Assembly: GCA_015063795.1 (NCBI GenBank)
Contig: SVTL01000001.1
Coordinates: 361,614-425,613, forward strand
DNA: 64,000 nt
From: Oscillospiraceae bacterium
Lineage (GTDB): Bacteria; Bacillota; Clostridia; Oscillospirales; CAG-272
Reading direction: 5' to 3'
In this document: piece by piece, positions 24,204 through 33,473 of the stretch
How positions within the stretch are numbered: the stretch's first letter is position 1
Layout: every line of letters begins with the position of its first letter
Notes under the pieces: model-generated
Database searches by the model: none
Told to the model about the DNA's origin: nothing
Seen by the model: the letters and a program-made list of their open reading frames with translations, nothing else
Translations under genes and position numbers: made by a program

Positions 24204-26279
24204 ATGGGACACATTCAAGTTCTCGATTTTGCGGTTGCCAACCTCATTGCCGCCGGTGAAGTGGTGGACAGACCATCCTCCGCGGTGAAGGAGCTGGTTG
24301 AGAATGCCATTGACGCCGGCTCGACCGGGATCACCGTCGAGGTCAAGCGGGGAGGCATCGCCTTTCTGCGCGTCACCGACAACGGCTGCGGGATGTCGCG
24401 GGAGGATGCGCAAAACTGCATCAAACGGCACGCCACCAGCAAGATCCGCGAGGCAAGCGATCTGGACAGCATTCTCACGCTTGGCTTCCGCGGGGAGGCG
24501 CTGGCGGCCATTGCCGCTGTTTCCAAGCTCCGCATCATGACCAGATGCAGGGGGGATGAGGTCGGCACGCTGGTCAGCTGCGAAAACGGGGAAGAGGTCA
24601 CTGTCACCGATGCGGGCTGTGCCGAGGGAACGACCATCATCGCCGAGGAGTTGTTTTCCAATGTCCCGGCCAGACGGAAGTTTTTAAAAACCGATGCCAC
24701 CGAGACGGCTTCGGTCAGTGCGGTGGTGGAGAAAATGGCTCTCTCTCATCCCGAAATTTCGTTTAAGCTGATCACCGACGGCAATCTGCGCTTTTCTACG
24801 CCGGGTGACAACAAGCTGATCAATGCCGTTCATGCGGTCTTCGGACGGGATTTTGCCAAGAATCTGATCCGCGTCGGCGGTATGACCAACGGCATCGAAA
24901 TTTACGGCTACATCGGCTCGCCCTCCAACATCCGCAAGAACCGCAATTTTGAAAATTTCTTTATCAATGGCCGTTATGTCAAGAGCCGCACCGTCGCGGC
25001 AGCCCTGGAGCAGGCCTTTGATTCCTATATTCCCGAGGATAAATTCCCTGTCTGCGTGCTGAATGTGCGCATTCATCCTGCTTTGGTGGACGTGAATGTA
25101 CACCCCGCCAAGCTGGAAGTCAAATTTTCCAATGAGCGGCTGATCTTCGATTCGGTCTATTCGGCGGTGCGTTCCACGCTGATGGAGAGCATACGCAGAC
25201 CGGTCATCGAGCTGGACGAAGCGCTGAAAAGCGAGATGGAGGCGGTGAAGATCGATTCTCCCTTTGTTCCGCTCCCCGACCGCACCGTGCAGAAGCCGAA
25301 GGCAGAGTCGCCGTATGCGCCTCTGTATGAAAGACCGGCATCGGCTCCGCCGCAGAGCAAACCCTCTGTGCCCATTGAGCGGGCAGAGCCGAACCCGATG
25401 CCGCAGGCAGAGTCAATCAAAGCAGAAGAACCGATCCAAACGGTGGAAGCGATCGCCGCAACAGAGCCAATGCCGATCATCCCGCCGTCGGACGATGAGC
25501 CGATGCCCGTTTCTTCGATTTCTGCTCCGAGCGTTCCAAACGAAAAGCCGGTGGTCACACCGCCTTTGCCGCAAAAGCCGGATGCCCAAACGGTGAAGAG
25601 GGAAGAGATCAATCCGATCACGATCGCAACCGCACCGTCAGCGGAGGAAAAAGCGGAGCCCGCCATCCCCGAGCGTCTGGACGAACGGGAGAATGCACCG
25701 GTGTTCAAGATCGTCGGCGATGTGTTCTATTCCTATGTCGTTGTCGAAACGCCCGACCGCATGCTGATGGTGGACAAGCACGCTGCCCACGAGCGCATCC
25801 TGTTTGAAGAGATGAAAAAGAGGATGGACGGGCAGAAGGTCTCCTCGCAGATCTTAATGATGCCTCTCCGCACCCATCTGTCGGCTGAGGAGTTGGCTGC
25901 ATCCGTTCAGTACCGTGAGGAATTTCTCAAATTCGGCTTCGATTATGAGCCGGTTCAAAACGAAAGCGCCGTCAAGCTGATCCAGATCCCGTCGGATCTT
26001 GCCGTTTCCGAGGCGCCGATGACCTTCCAGCAGATGTGTGCGGATCTGATCGCGGGGCGTGACGCTTCTGTTTCAAGACAGATCGCCTTCGAAAAAGCCA
26101 TCTATCAAACCGCCTGCAAGGCGGCGGTCAAGGCAGGACGTGTTCACAGCGATGAGGATTTGCAATACATCGTGGACAAGCTTCTGCGGCTGGACAACAT
26201 CAAATATTGCCCGCACGGACGTCCCGTTGCCTTTGAGATCACAAAGCAATGGCTGGACAACCGCTTCAAGCGGTCGTAA
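24204..26279 (+). CDS. mutL: DNA mismatch repair protein MutL
   Basis: A 691-residue MutL. The GHKL ATPase covers about residues 1-330 (AAGEVVDRPSSAVKELVENA, DNGCGM, GFRGEALAAI). A long Pro/Glu-rich linker, about residues 355-495, is poorly conserved. The C-terminal dimerisation domain shows the endonuclease features of Gram-positive MutL: VDKHAAHERILFEEM, matching DQHAxxE(x)4E except Lys for Gln, and YCPHGRP near the end. It therefore probably nicks the new strand, consistent with the absence of MutH. It follows mutS by 28 bases. Confidence 0.97.
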   Translation: MGHIQVLDFAVANLIAAGEVVDRPSSAVKELVENAIDAGSTGITVEVKRGGIAFLRVTDNGCGMSREDAQNCIKRHATSKIREASDLDSILTLGFRGEALAAIAAVSKLRIMTRCRGDEVGTLVSCENGEEVTVTDAGCAEGTTIIAEELFSNVPARRKFLKTDATETASVSAVVEKMALSHPEISFKLITDGNLRFSTPGDNKLINAVHAVFGRDFAKNLIRVGGMTNGIEIYGYIGSPSNIRKNRNFENFFINGRYVKSRTVAAALEQAFDSYIPEDKFPVCVLNVRIHPALVDVNVHPAKLEVKFSNERLIFDSVYSAVRSTLMESIRRPVIELDEALKSEMEAVKIDSPFVPLPDRTVQKPKAESPYAPLYERPASAPPQSKPSVPIERAEPNPMPQAESIKAEEPIQTVEAIAATEPMPIIPPSDDEPMPVSSISAPSVPNEKPVVTPPLPQKPDAQTVKREEINPITIATAPSAEEKAEPAIPERLDERENAPVFKIVGDVFYSYVVVETPDRMLMVDKHAAHERILFEEMKKRMDGQKVSSQILMMPLRTHLSAEELAASVQYREEFLKFGFDYEPVQNESAVKLIQIPSDLAVSEAPMTFQQMCADLIAGRDASVSRQIAFEKAIYQTACKAAVKAGRVHSDEDLQYIVDKLLRLDNIKYCPHGRPVAFEITKQWLDNRFKRS

Positions 26280-26309
26280 TTACAATATCAAACAGAAAGG
26301 TTTATCATA

Positions 26310-27446
26310 ATGCTAACGATCAATGCAACCGAAGGAAGAGCCAGACAGTGTACCTTTCACACCGTCCACGGTGATATCGAAACGCCTGTCTTCATGAATG
26401 TCGGCACCAGCGCCGCTGTCAAGGGCGGCATCTCCACCATGGACCTGCGCGAGGTCAAGTGTCAGGTGGAGCTTTCCAACACCTATCATCTTCACATCCG
26501 TCCCGGCGATGAGCTGATCAAGAAAATGGGCGGACTTCACAAGTTTTTCAATTGGGAACGCCCCGTGCTGACCGACAGCGGCGGTTTCCAGGTCTTTTCG
26601 CTGGCCAAGCTGCGCCGCATCAAGGAGGAGGGCGTCTATTTTGCCTCCCACATCGACGGCAAGCCCATCTTCATGGGACCGGAGGAGAGCATGCGCATCC
26701 AGTCCAATCTGGCATCCACCATTGCCATGGCCTTTGACGAGTGCGTGGAAAATCCCGCGCCCCGTGATTATGTCAAGCGCTCGGTGGAAAGAACCACCCG
26801 CTGGCTGGTGCGCTGCCGCGATGAGCTTCGTTTCCTCAACAGTCTGCCCCGCACTATCAACCGCGATCAGATGCTGTTCGGCATCAATCAGGGCGGTACG
26901 TATGACGATCTGCGCATCGAGCACATGAAGGAGATCGCCAAAATGAATCTGGACGGTTATGCCATCGGCGGTCTGGCTGTGGGTGAATCGGCGGATGAGA
27001 TGTACCGCATCATCGATGCGGTTGAGCCCCATATGCCCTATGACAAGCCGCGCTATCTGATGGGTGTGGGCACACCGGTCAACATTCTTGAGGCGGTTTA
27101 CCGCGGCGTGGACTTTTTCGATTGTGTTATGCCCAGCCGCAACGCCCGTCACGGCAATCTGTTTACCTGGAAGGGCAAGATGAATGTTCTCAATGAAAAG
27201 TATATCGACGATCCCCGTCCCATTGATGAGGATTGCCAGTGTCCTGCCTGCCGTCATTATTCCCGTTCCTATATCCGCCACCTTTTCAAGGCTCGTGAGA
27301 TGCTGGGTATGCGTCTCTGCGTTCTGCACAATCTCTATTTCTATAATGACCTGATGGAACGCATCCGCGCCGAAATCCGCAATGGCACTTACACCTCCTT
27401 CTATAACGAGTACCGCGTCATTCTCGGCGAACGCGAAAACGGCTGA
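26310..27446 (+). CDS. tgt: Queuine tRNA-ribosyltransferase (tRNA-guanine transglycosylase)
   Basis: A 378-residue enzyme that exchanges guanine 34 of GUN-anticodon tRNAs for the queuosine precursor preQ1. A TIM barrel covers the protein. The catalytic aspartates lie in VLTDSGGFQVFSL and in RGVDFFDCVMPSRNARHG. The structural zinc site is CQCPACRHYSRSY plus His in LCVLHNLYF, the CxCxxC...H pattern. GINQGGTYDDLR and YAIGGLAVGES are further family motifs. It lies 30 bases after mutL and is closed by a UUCG-loop terminator. No queuosine biosynthesis genes (queCDEF) or queA are in the window, so salvage or synthesis elsewhere is open. Confidence 0.98.
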   Translation: MLTINATEGRARQCTFHTVHGDIETPVFMNVGTSAAVKGGISTMDLREVKCQVELSNTYHLHIRPGDELIKKMGGLHKFFNWERPVLTDSGGFQVFSLAKLRRIKEEGVYFASHIDGKPIFMGPEESMRIQSNLASTIAMAFDECVENPAPRDYVKRSVERTTRWLVRCRDELRFLNSLPRTINRDQMLFGINQGGTYDDLRIEHMKEIAKMNLDGYAIGGLAVGESADEMYRIIDAVEPHMPYDKPRYLMGVGTPVNILEAVYRGVDFFDCVMPSRNARHGNLFTWKGKMNVLNEKYIDDPRPIDEDCQCPACRHYSRSYIRHLFKAREMLGMRLCVLHNLYFYNDLMERIRAEIRNGTYTSFYNEYRVILGERENG

Positions 27447-27466
27447 CTGACTCATAACGGTTCGTG

Positions 27467-27490
27467 AACGGCGCTTCGGCGCCGTTTTCT
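27467..27490 (+). terminator. Terminator of tgt (UUCG tetraloop)
   Basis: AACGGCGC (27467-27474) and GCGCCGTT (27479-27486) enclose TTCG, followed by T residues. It closes the long cluster that begins near 14.9 kb. Confidence 0.93.
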
Positions 27491-27562
27491 TCTGTGGAAC
27501 AAATGTCCGATGTATTCCGTCTGACAAGCAAAAAATCGTCACAAGAAATTGGAGGCATTGCT

Positions 27563-28294
27563 GTGAAAAAGAAGATGATTTGGATTGGCATTCTGTGTGC
27601 CGCCGTTCTTTGGATTGCTGCTGCAACCGTTGATTTTTTGATGGTAAAGCATGGCCGCTTCCCGCTTTTCTGCATTGGAACAGAGCTTGCCGATGACGGC
27701 GGTTCGGGAGATTATGTCGGTCTTGGCTATTCATTTGTGATAAAGGGGAATTTTATGCCCGAGGATCTCCCTTTCGGCATCACCTCGTATCGCGGTTATC
27801 TTTTCGGAATCGAAGTTGTTTCGCTTGAGGAGGCGATTCCCGATCACGGCTTCGAAGAAAGGGACACACTTGTGAAATCTCCGCCCGCTTTAACGGTACG
27901 CTGCGGTGAAGAGCAGATTGAGGCTTTGATGGGAACAACTTCCTGGACATACCGAAATGCGGACGGTACGGGGCAGGGCTTTCAGGCCGACAGCTCGCAT
28001 CCTTTGGAAAGCAAAGCGTATATGACGCCATTGGTGCTTTCGTCTGTTGGCGAATCTGCGATTGCCTTTTTACATTGGGATCCCTTGCCCGACAAGGTGA
28101 CGATCCGCTGCTTTGACGGGGACTCCTTCGGTCAATATGATGCCGAGGGGGAGACGATTCCTGTTTCTGCGAACCAAATCGAGCTGAAAACGGGTGCCTT
28201 TGTGTATGAAGTCATTGCCGAATGGAACCTGTCTCATACATGGGGTGGGACAGTCCATTACGGATTCTATACCGTAACCGGTTCAGACACATAA
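27563..28294 (+). CDS. Membrane-anchored extracytoplasmic protein of unknown function
   Basis: A 243-residue protein with one N-terminal hydrophobic helix (MIWIGILCAAVLWIAAATVDF) after a basic KKK, serving as signal or anchor. The rest is soluble and polar, rich in beta-strand-like stretches, with features such as GSGDYVGLGYSFVIKG and a WxxxYRNADGTGQGFQAD segment; the ending (WGGTVHYGFYTVTGS) suggests a domain with small beta strands. I recognise no named family. The start is a GTG at 27563 with GGAGG seven bases before it; the frame is open for another 33 codons upstream across the tgt terminator. The gene stands alone before the MerR regulator. Confidence 0.7.
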   Translation: MKKKMIWIGILCAAVLWIAAATVDFLMVKHGRFPLFCIGTELADDGGSGDYVGLGYSFVIKGNFMPEDLPFGITSYRGYLFGIEVVSLEEAIPDHGFEERDTLVKSPPALTVRCGEEQIEALMGTTSWTYRNADGTGQGFQADSSHPLESKAYMTPLVLSSVGESAIAFLHWDPLPDKVTIRCFDGDSFGQYDAEGETIPVSANQIELKTGAFVYEVIAEWNLSHTWGGTVHYGFYTVTGSDT

Positions 28295-28336
28295 CCTGTC
28301 AAGTTCGAATTTTGAATGAAAATTTTCGAAAATGTC

Positions 28337-28367
28337 TTGACATTTACCTAAGGTGAAAGAGTAAAAT
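28337..28367 (+). promoter_or_regulatory. MerR-type promoter with 19-bp spacer and operator
   Basis: TTGACA (28337-28342), 19 bp, TAAAAT (28362-28367). The overlong 19-bp spacer and the ACCT-A-AGGT inverted repeat (28346-28354) within it are classic for promoters activated by MerR proteins through DNA distortion. It lies directly before a merR-like gene, so autoregulation is likely. Confidence 0.8.
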
Positions 28368-28389
28368 CGAGGCGAAAGGAGCTGATCGT

Positions 28390-29310
28390 ATGCGAATGAA
28401 AGAGGTCTGCGAGAAAACGGGGCTGACCGACCGTGCGGTACGCCTGTACATTGACAGCGGACTGCTGTCGCCTGCTTCCGAGAGCAGCTACACCGGACGG
28501 CGGTCACTTGATTTTGCGGAAAAGGATCTGACCGCTCTTGATGCGATCGCCACGCTTCGCAAGGCGGATTTTTCCATCGCCGATATCAGGTCCATGCAGG
28601 AATCGCCTGAGCGGATCCCCTCCATCCTCCGCGCTCAGATGGAGAAGATGGAAAGGGAAGCGGAAGCCAAAAAGCGTATTTTGCAGGATCTGGAGAGGAT
28701 CCCGCACGAATGCGTACCCGATTATCTTGCCGTTGCCTCCGAGCTTCGCCGATCGGCCTCCGTTCATACTCTTCCAAAGGAGGACTCCGCCATGAGTCAA
28801 ACCGATTTGAATCGTGCCATCACCCGCCGCATTTTCCCCTTCTTCTCTCTGCTTTTCCTGTTTTTCAGCCTCGTCACACTGACACCCATTGCCATCCGCG
28901 CTGTGTTTGCCGATGCGCAGGTGCTGGCGGGCGGCGGCTACCATTTGAAGTATCTTTTCACCGCTGAGCGCTTTGCCGACGGTCTTCCTCTGTTGGCGGC
29001 TCTGCTTTTGTTGGCAGCGGCATTTGTTGCCATGCTGATCCATCTGATCCGCATCAAACGGCCGCTGATGGTTGCATCAACGCTCTGCCTTGCCGCTGCC
29101 GTTGTTCTCTTGGTGCTTTTGCCGTCCGAACTGCGGAATGCCCTTTATGCCTTTGAGTTTCTATACTATCGGTATTCCATTTTGTTCCATTTGTATTGGT
29201 CTGTTGACGACGTGTTCGATCTCTTTCTCATGTCGCTCAAATTCATTCCGATCGTTTTTTCGTCGGTTTTCGCGCTGTGCGCGATCCTTACCGAGCGGCG
29301 CAGCGATTGA
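28390..29310 (+). CDS. MerR-family regulator with four-helix membrane domain
   Basis: A 306-residue fusion. Residues 1-70 are a MerR winged helix (RMKEVCEKTGLTDRAVRLYI, DSGLL, and SIADIRSM), then a coiled coil to about residue 110. After a linker come four predicted membrane helices at about 146-170, 195-220, 225-247 and 275-300. Membrane-tethered MerR proteins are uncommon; the N-terminal DNA-binding part must be cytoplasmic. No metal- or drug-binding domain is seen, so the membrane part itself may sense the signal. AAAGGAG lies ten bases before the ATG. It sits behind a promoter of exactly the MerR type (19-bp spacer with dyad). No other gene follows it in the same unit before the tRNAs. 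Confidence 0.85.
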   Translation: MRMKEVCEKTGLTDRAVRLYIDSGLLSPASESSYTGRRSLDFAEKDLTALDAIATLRKADFSIADIRSMQESPERIPSILRAQMEKMEREAEAKKRILQDLERIPHECVPDYLAVASELRRSASVHTLPKEDSAMSQTDLNRAITRRIFPFFSLLFLFFSLVTLTPIAIRAVFADAQVLAGGGYHLKYLFTAERFADGLPLLAALLLLAAAFVAMLIHLIRIKRPLMVASTLCLAAAVVLLVLLPSELRNALYAFEFLYYRYSILFHLYWSVDDVFDLFLMSLKFIPIVFSSVFALCAILTERRSD

Positions 29311-29475
29311 GCAAAGAAAAGGTCGTGGGGGAGGGCATCCGGTTCTTCCCCGCTTGTGTTTTCTGTCGATGATTTTCACGTTTTTTAAGGTGGAAATTGC
29401 AATAATCGATTCGAATATGGCAGAAATGCACAAAAGAATGGTGAAATATGAAGTATATTTTGTGCTGAATGAGAA

Positions 29476-29504
29476 TTGAAAAAAGGGGCACAATATGGTA
29501 GAAT
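29476..29504 (+). promoter_or_regulatory. Promoter of the tRNA-Val(GAC)/tRNA-Ala pair
   Basis: TTGAAA (29476-29481), 17 bp, TAGAAT (29499-29504), 11 bp before the first tRNA. Confidence 0.7.
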
Positions 29505-29515
29505 AATATCACTTT

Positions 29516-29592
29516 GGGGGCATAGCTCAGCTGGTTAGAGCGCATGCTTGACATGCATGAGGTCACTGGTTCGATTCCAGTTGTCCCCACCA
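29516..29592 (+). tRNA. tRNA-Val (anticodon GAC)
   Basis: A 77-nt cloverleaf with encoded CCA. Acceptor GGGGGCA/TGTCCCC, D arm GCTC/GAGC, anticodon arm CATGC/GCATG with loop TTGACAT (anticodon GAC, reads GUC and GUU), T arm ACTGG/CCAGT around TTCGATT. It is read from the promoter at 29476 and shares the transcript with the tRNA-Ala 28 bases downstream. Confidence 0.95.
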
Positions 29593-29620
29593 AAGTCCAC
29601 CTTGGACGTCATATTCCCGT

Positions 29621-29676
<56 letters not shown>

Positions 29677-29696
<20 letters not shown>

Positions 29697-29966
29697 ACGA
29701 AAACGGAAACATCGCTTGCAAAAGCGGTGTTTTGTTTTTGTATTGACGAGGTGGTGTGCGGGAGCGAACCGCTGAGTTCTGATCCCGCTTATCTCCACCA
29801 CAAAACGGAAACATCGCCTGCAAAAGCGGTGTTTTTGTTTTGTCCATTGGTGGTGTGCGGGAGCGAACCGCTGAGTTCTGATCCCGCTTATCTCCACCAC
29901 AAAACGGAAACATCGCCTGTAAAGGCGGTGTTTTTGTTTTGTCCATTGGTGGTGTGAGGGATGCGG
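29677..29966 (+). repeat. Tandem repeat of tRNA-Ala 3' end plus terminator
   Basis: Units start at 29677 (inside the tRNA), 29781 and 29880, with lengths of 104, 99 and about 87 bp (the last incomplete). Each holds the last 20 bases of the tRNA including CCA, then a hairpin terminator (AACATCGC...GCGGTGTT plus T run). The two junctions also hold an inverted copy of the T-arm and acceptor region, starting at GGTGGTGTGCGGGAGCG. Only the first unit belongs to a complete tRNA. No protein-coding reading frame here is credible. Confidence 0.92.
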
Positions 29967-30004
29967 CGTTTAAAAAATGCTTTTGTTCGCCAAATTGCGT
30001 TAAA

Positions 30005-30058
30005 GTGAAAGGATTTCACCTTATCTTCTTGACAAGAAAAAACAAATCTTGTTATAAT
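30005..30058 (+). promoter_or_regulatory. Promoter of the LRR-lipase-dockerin gene with upstream palindrome
   Basis: TTGACA (30029-30034), 18 bp, TATAAT (30053-30058). Ten bases upstream of the -35, GTGAAA-GGA-TTTCAC (30005-30019) is a perfect 6-3-6 inverted repeat placed like an activator or operator site. Confidence 0.8.
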
Positions 30059-30103
30059 AAGTAAGATAATATCTTTTTGATTAAAAATCGAAAGGGAAGA
30101 ATC

Positions 30104-33100
30104 ATGAAAAGATTTTTGTTTGTTCCTATGCTTGCCTTGCTTTTGTTTTTCTCGCTGGCGCTGTCTGCTTCGGCTTTGGTCACCTTTGAGGAAAACGGCT
30201 TTGTTTACACGCTGATCTCCGATTACGGCAATTACACATCGATCATCACCGGGTACAAGGGCGGTGCCGGTCCATTATCCATTCCCGACACGCTCGGAGG
30301 ATATCCGGTCAGCGCGATCGGAGGCAATGCGTTCAAGGACCGAACCGATCTGACGGGAAACCTTGTGTTCCCCGACAGCATCCGCAGGATCGATTCCGCC
30401 GCTTTTCAGGGGTGCACCGGGCTGACGGGCACGCTCACCCTGCCGAGCAAGCTGACAAAGATCAGTCCCTATGCCTTTGCCTCCTGCAGCGGCTTGACCG
30501 GCTCACTTGTGATTCCAAACGGCGTTGCCTCTATCGGATATAATGCATTCGATGGCTGCAGCGGATTTAACGGTACTCTGACCATCCCGAACAGCGTGAC
30601 CGAGATCGGTAGTTATGCCTTCCGACTCTGCAGCGGTCTGACCGGTTCGTTAACCATCCCCGACAGCGTCACCACCATCGGCTACTATGCCTTTGATGCG
30701 TGCTTGGGTCTTAACGGTACGCTTACGCTGTCGAACAAGCTGACCGTGATCGACTCCTGCACTTTCCGAGGCTGCGGTTTTACAGGAGAGCTTGTCATTC
30801 CCGATTCGGTCACCGACCTCAATCACATGGCCTTTTGCTATTGCGCGGGCTTTACAAGTGTCAAACTTCCCGCTTCGATCGACACCATTCACGGCTACGC
30901 CTTTTACGACTGCGGCGGTCTGACGGGCACGCTGATATTTCCTGCCGGTCTGAAGGAGATCAAGGTCGGTGCTTTTTCTTACTGCCGCAAGCTCACAGGA
31001 ACACTGTCTTTCCCGTCGAGCATTGAAAGGATCGGCGAAAAGGCCTTTTATGAGTGCACCTCGCTGACAGGCGATCTTGTGCTTCCCGAGGGAGTTACCG
31101 AGATCGGAGCGTCTGCATTCTATGGCTGTACCGCTATGAGCGGACGCGTGCTGATCCCCTCCACGCTCACGGTGCTTCCGAGCAAGCCATTCCCGAAGAA
31201 CAGCGAAGGGAAGGGGGAGTGGTTCTTCTACGGCAATGTGCCGACGACGTGGGAGGATGACGAGACTCCCTTTGCCACCATTTATTATTTGCAGAACAAA
31301 ACAGGCTGGGCCACCCCGACCTGGACAAGTCCGTCTGACACGGTTTATAACGCCACCCCTTTTGATCCGGCAACCATGAAGCCCATCGAACCCATCGAAC
31401 CTGAAAAGCCGACCTGCTCGCTCAGTGAACTGGATGATGTGGATTATCTGGCTTTCTCCTCCTTGGTGTATATGGATCTTCAAATTGGCCAAACGGTTTG
31501 CGAGTATCTGAACGAACGCGGCCTATGGGGCAAGCTCTGGGATGATACCGATATTCGTTATAACGAATTGTTTGCCGATCTGGCAAACTGGCATATTGAC
31601 AGCATTTTGCAGTTTGAATCATCCGGTTTTTATGCTGCTTCCTTTATGAACAACGATGGTGAAACGGTGATTTCCTATCGCGGTTCAACGCCTTGGGGGG
31701 ATCACCCTGTTGACGTTGTGCTCAATGATCCCGACTGGTTGGATAACGATGTATACATGATTTTTGGAGGCGAAGGTGCACAGGTTTCGCAGGCATTGCG
31801 GTTTGCAGATTCGGTTTTGAATGACAGCGATGTGACCAACATTGCTGTGACCGGCCATTCCTTGGGAGGCGGTCTTTGCGATATCGTTGCCGCGCGTCAC
31901 GATGTGATGGGAACAAGCTTCAATTCCGCTCCTTTTTTGGACATTGCCTATTGGTATTATGATAGACAAATGGGCGAGCATTTTACGGGAATTGACAATT
32001 ATTCCTTCATCGCACACGTGAACAAAGAGGATACCATGGTCGGCAACTGGCCCGAAAACGTAAAGCCGAAGCGTATTCACAACGGAATTGAAGGAAAATT
32101 TCCCCATTCGCTGAATTCTTTGCTGATAAGAGAATATGATGGAATGCTGAAATTAACCGGTACGTACAGTTCAAGAATTCCTACCAATGTTACTCTGCAA
32201 TTTTTGAAATCTTCGGAATTGATTATTCTCGGGACAAGCGAGAATGATACTATCAGGACGATTCCACATACGAAAACAAAAATTTTCGGCGGTGACGGTC
32301 ATGACATCATCCAGGGGGGGGATGTGATTGTCGGCGGACGCGGCAATGATACCATCGATAGTTACAACACTGACAACAATACCTATATTTACTACAAAGG
32401 CGACGGTATTGATACCATCAGTGACAGCGAGGGAGATGATCGACTCATCCTTTGCGGCTTTTCCTCTTCGGATGTGATACATGCCTATTCCGATCCGGAG
32501 GATGATTTTATTACCGTCTCCTGCAACGGATATCCGATTGTCTACATTCGACGCGACCGTTCGTTTTTTTCCAAAGGTACGTTTCTTTGTACGGCAGAGG
32601 AAATAGGCGGCTATGATCTGATTCCGTTGATGAAGCAGAAGAAATACTTTGAAGCCATCCGCATCTCCTGCCCGGTTGACATCGAGATTCTCGACAGCGA
32701 CGGCAAAGTTGTCCACACCGTCAAGGATGGAGAGGAGAGCGTTGCCTACACCGATTACGGTGATTTCTATGTCTGCGAGGAAGAGAGCGGCGAATACAGC
32801 AAGTATATCCACCTTGTGGAGGGCTATGATGTCCGCATCGTGGGCGTTGGCGAGGGAACAATGGACATTGAGCACCGCTCGTACGATCCCGCAGGCGGCA
32901 AGACGGCTCTCCGCGTTGTGAACGATGTTCCCGTTTCCGAAACGATGACGGCCACTCTTCGTCAGAATGGGTTGGACAGCGTCACGCTTCGTTTGGATTC
33001 CGACGGCGACGGTGTAAATGAGCAAAATCTTCCGCTGTCCTGCACGCTGGAAGCGAATGCCTCTGCCGCGCTGACCTTTGAAGAAGGATACATCAGCGGC

Positions 33101-33451
33101 ATCCCGGTCGGCTACACCGCGGCGGAGCTGGCTGATTGCTTCGGTACCGATAAGCTTGCCTTCACCGACAGCGAAGGAAACACGCTTGCCGGCGATGCCG
33201 TGCTGAAGACTCGCGATGTGGTCAAGCTTCTTGCCTCCGACGGAACGACCGTTCTTGACGAAGCGTACATCGTGGTCACAGGAGACGTGAACGGCGATTG
33301 CACGTGCGATGTTCTTGACCTGCTCCGCGTCCGTCAGATGCTGGAGGAATTCGCGGCCGGCTATTGGGAATTGCTGGCTTCCGATTTGAACAACAACGGT
33401 GCTCCGGACACCGATGATCTGATTGCCATGATCAAGGCCATTGCAAGATAA
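30104..33451 (+). CDS. Secreted modular protein: BspA-like LRR, lipase-like, RTX-like and dockerin domains
   Basis: 1115 residues. A signal peptide (MKRFLFVPMLALLLFFSLAL then SASA) is followed to about residue 370 by some eleven LRR_5/BspA-like repeats of the type 'SGLTGSLTIPDSVTTIGYYA'. Residues about 435-690 are an alpha/beta-hydrolase (class 3 lipase or Mbeg1-like) with nucleophile elbow GHSLGG at Ser586. Residues about 725-790 hold RTX-like GGDGHDII and GGRGNDTI calcium loops. The C-terminus (about 1058-1112) is a type I dockerin with two F-hand repeats (DVNGDCTCDVLDLLRVRQ and DLNNNGAPDTDDLIAMIK). The start at 30104 follows AAAGGGAAG. The dockerin implies docking to a cohesin protein, none of which is in the window. 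Substrate unknown. Confidence 0.85.
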   Translation: MKRFLFVPMLALLLFFSLALSASALVTFEENGFVYTLISDYGNYTSIITGYKGGAGPLSIPDTLGGYPVSAIGGNAFKDRTDLTGNLVFPDSIRRIDSAAFQGCTGLTGTLTLPSKLTKISPYAFASCSGLTGSLVIPNGVASIGYNAFDGCSGFNGTLTIPNSVTEIGSYAFRLCSGLTGSLTIPDSVTTIGYYAFDACLGLNGTLTLSNKLTVIDSCTFRGCGFTGELVIPDSVTDLNHMAFCYCAGFTSVKLPASIDTIHGYAFYDCGGLTGTLIFPAGLKEIKVGAFSYCRKLTGTLSFPSSIERIGEKAFYECTSLTGDLVLPEGVTEIGASAFYGCTAMSGRVLIPSTLTVLPSKPFPKNSEGKGEWFFYGNVPTTWEDDETPFATIYYLQNKTGWATPTWTSPSDTVYNATPFDPATMKPIEPIEPEKPTCSLSELDDVDYLAFSSLVYMDLQIGQTVCEYLNERGLWGKLWDDTDIRYNELFADLANWHIDSILQFESSGFYAASFMNNDGETVISYRGSTPWGDHPVDVVLNDPDWLDNDVYMIFGGEGAQVSQALRFADSVLNDSDVTNIAVTGHSLGGGLCDIVAARHDVMGTSFNSAPFLDIAYWYYDRQMGEHFTGIDNYSFIAHVNKEDTMVGNWPENVKPKRIHNGIEGKFPHSLNSLLIREYDGMLKLTGTYSSRIPTNVTLQFLKSSELIILGTSENDTIRTIPHTKTKIFGGDGHDIIQGGDVIVGGRGNDTIDSYNTDNNTYIYYKGDGIDTISDSEGDDRLILCGFSSSDVIHAYSDPEDDFITVSCNGYPIVYIRRDRSFFSKGTFLCTAEEIGGYDLIPLMKQKKYFEAIRISCPVDIEILDSDGKVVHTVKDGEESVAYTDYGDFYVCEEESGEYSKYIHLVEGYDVRIVGVGEGTMDIEHRSYDPAGGKTALRVVNDVPVSETMTATLRQNGLDSVTLRLDSDGDGVNEQNLPLSCTLEANASAALTFEEGYISGIPVGYTAAELADCFGTDKLAFTDSEGNTLAGDAVLKTRDVVKLLASDGTTVLDEAYIVVTGDVNGDCTCDVLDLLRVRQMLEEFAAGYWELLASDLNNNGAPDTDDLIAMIKAIAR

Positions 33452-33473
33452 ATAAGTACAACAACATACAAAC

